Positions 5,932 to 6,274 of a DNA stretch of 6,274 nt are shown in pieces (position 1 is the stretch's first letter; every line of letters starts with the position of its first letter). This DNA comes from an uncultured Collinsella sp. (GTDB lineage Bacteria; Actinomycetota; Coriobacteriia; Coriobacteriales; Coriobacteriaceae), in assembly GCA_900552145.1 (NCBI GenBank), contig URYW01000096.1:1-6274 (forward strand), given 5' to 3'. A program made the translations under genes and the position numbers. The notes beneath the pieces are model-generated. The model was not told the origin of the DNA, did not search any database, and saw nothing but the letters and a program-made list of their open reading frames with translations.

Positions 5932-6274
5932 TTAGTTGATACGGATCTCGTCGTTTGCAGCGAGCGCTTGCATAAGGCGGGAGCGCAGGTCGTCCACGTA
6001 GCGCTCCACGTCCTCTGCGGACAAGAGACGACTCGGCTTGGCCAGATCGGCGCGGCGCACAGTCTTGATCTTGCGCTGGGGCTTGGGCGCGGGCACGGGA
6101 GCAGACGATGCGGCGCCCTTGTTGGAGACCTTCTTGACCACCTCGCCCGTACTCATGACCTCCGTGGTGCGGCGCTCGTTGTCCATACGCACGCGGGCCT
6201 CATCCACAGCGTCGTACATCTCGTAGGCCGCCGCACTGAGCCAGTCGCCCCAGTGTGTTGCAGCAAAGCTCAGT
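5932..6274 (-). CDS. brxC: BREX-1 ATPase BrxC, C-terminal 113 residues (start beyond right edge)
   Basis: The frame is open from the right edge to the TAA at 5934-5932 and begins, within the window, with LSFAATHWGDWLSAAAYEMY. The methionine at 6219 is internal, because the reading continues upstream to the window edge. BrxC (also PglY-like) is a very large P-loop ATPase of about 1,200 aa that is essential for BREX; its nucleotide-binding motifs lie outside the window. The visible tail has a helical segment (YDAVDEARVRMDNERRTTE), a low-complexity, proline- and lysine-rich linker (around SSAPVPAPKPQRKIKTVRRA), and a final helix LSAEDVERYVDDLRSRLMQA followed by the short strand EIRIN. This 'x-aED-V-x-Y-x-x-x-L' ending resembles BrxC C-termini, and the position directly before pglX is where brxC sits in BREX-1. 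The identification rests on this resemblance plus gene order. Confidence -1.
   Translation of the reverse strand, partial: LSFAATHWGDWLSAAAYEMYDAVDEARVRMDNERRTTEVMSTGEVVKKVSNKGAASSAPVPAPKPQRKIKTVRRADLAKPSRLLSAEDVERYVDDLRSRLMQALAANDEIRIN

Noticed and set aside
5932..6219. A complete 95-aa gene starting at the methionine at 6219
   Set aside because: The frame stays open upstream to the window edge, and the upstream residues and C-terminal pattern fit the tail of BrxC, so it is a partial large gene.

Overview
The window is part of a type 1 BREX (bacteriophage exclusion) defence operon. Every supported gene lies on the minus strand, so the operon reads from right to left: the 3' end of brxC (window edge 6274 to 5932), the methyltransferase gene pglX (5865 to 3376), an unrecognised small membrane-protein gene (3375 to 2767), a separate gene for the C-terminal domain of PglX (2692 to 1724), and the first two thirds or so of pglZ (1700 to the left edge). 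The order brxC, pglX, pglZ is the canonical BREX-1 core. brxA and brxB are expected beyond the right edge and brxL beyond the left edge, but none of them is visible. I see no RNA genes, insertion sequences, recombinases or CRISPR arrays.

The unusual feature is that PglX is in two pieces. PglX is normally one protein of about 1,150-1,250 residues. Here the first gene (829 aa) carries the N-terminal, methyltransferase and target-recognition regions and stops straight after a SWDFKRHPLL motif that normally lies inside the protein. The missing C-terminal domain (322 aa) is a separate open frame with its own Shine-Dalgarno sequence, 683 bases further on. The pieces sum to 1,151 aa, about one full PglX. 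Between them is a 202-aa protein with two predicted membrane segments and a beta-rich soluble domain. It begins at the codon right after the PglX-N stop, in the same frame.

Base composition is mosaic. pglZ, the PglX C-terminal gene, brxC and the first 600 or so codons of pglX are GC-rich. From about 4050 down to about 2695 the DNA is visibly more AT-rich, with codons such as ATA, CTA and AAA. This block covers the target-recognition part of PglX and the whole membrane-protein gene. It looks like a single exchange that replaced the specificity region, brought in the extra gene and split pglX.

The host appears to be a fairly GC-rich bacterium (most of the window is roughly 55-65% G+C) that uses AAGG-type ribosome binding sites. 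Gut actinobacteria such as Coriobacteriia (for example Collinsella) would fit, but this is a guess from composition and general resemblance. Functionally, the two PglX pieces would be expected to reassemble as the BREX methyltransferase and work with the BrxC ATPase and PglZ; whether the membrane protein belongs to the defence mechanism is unknown.
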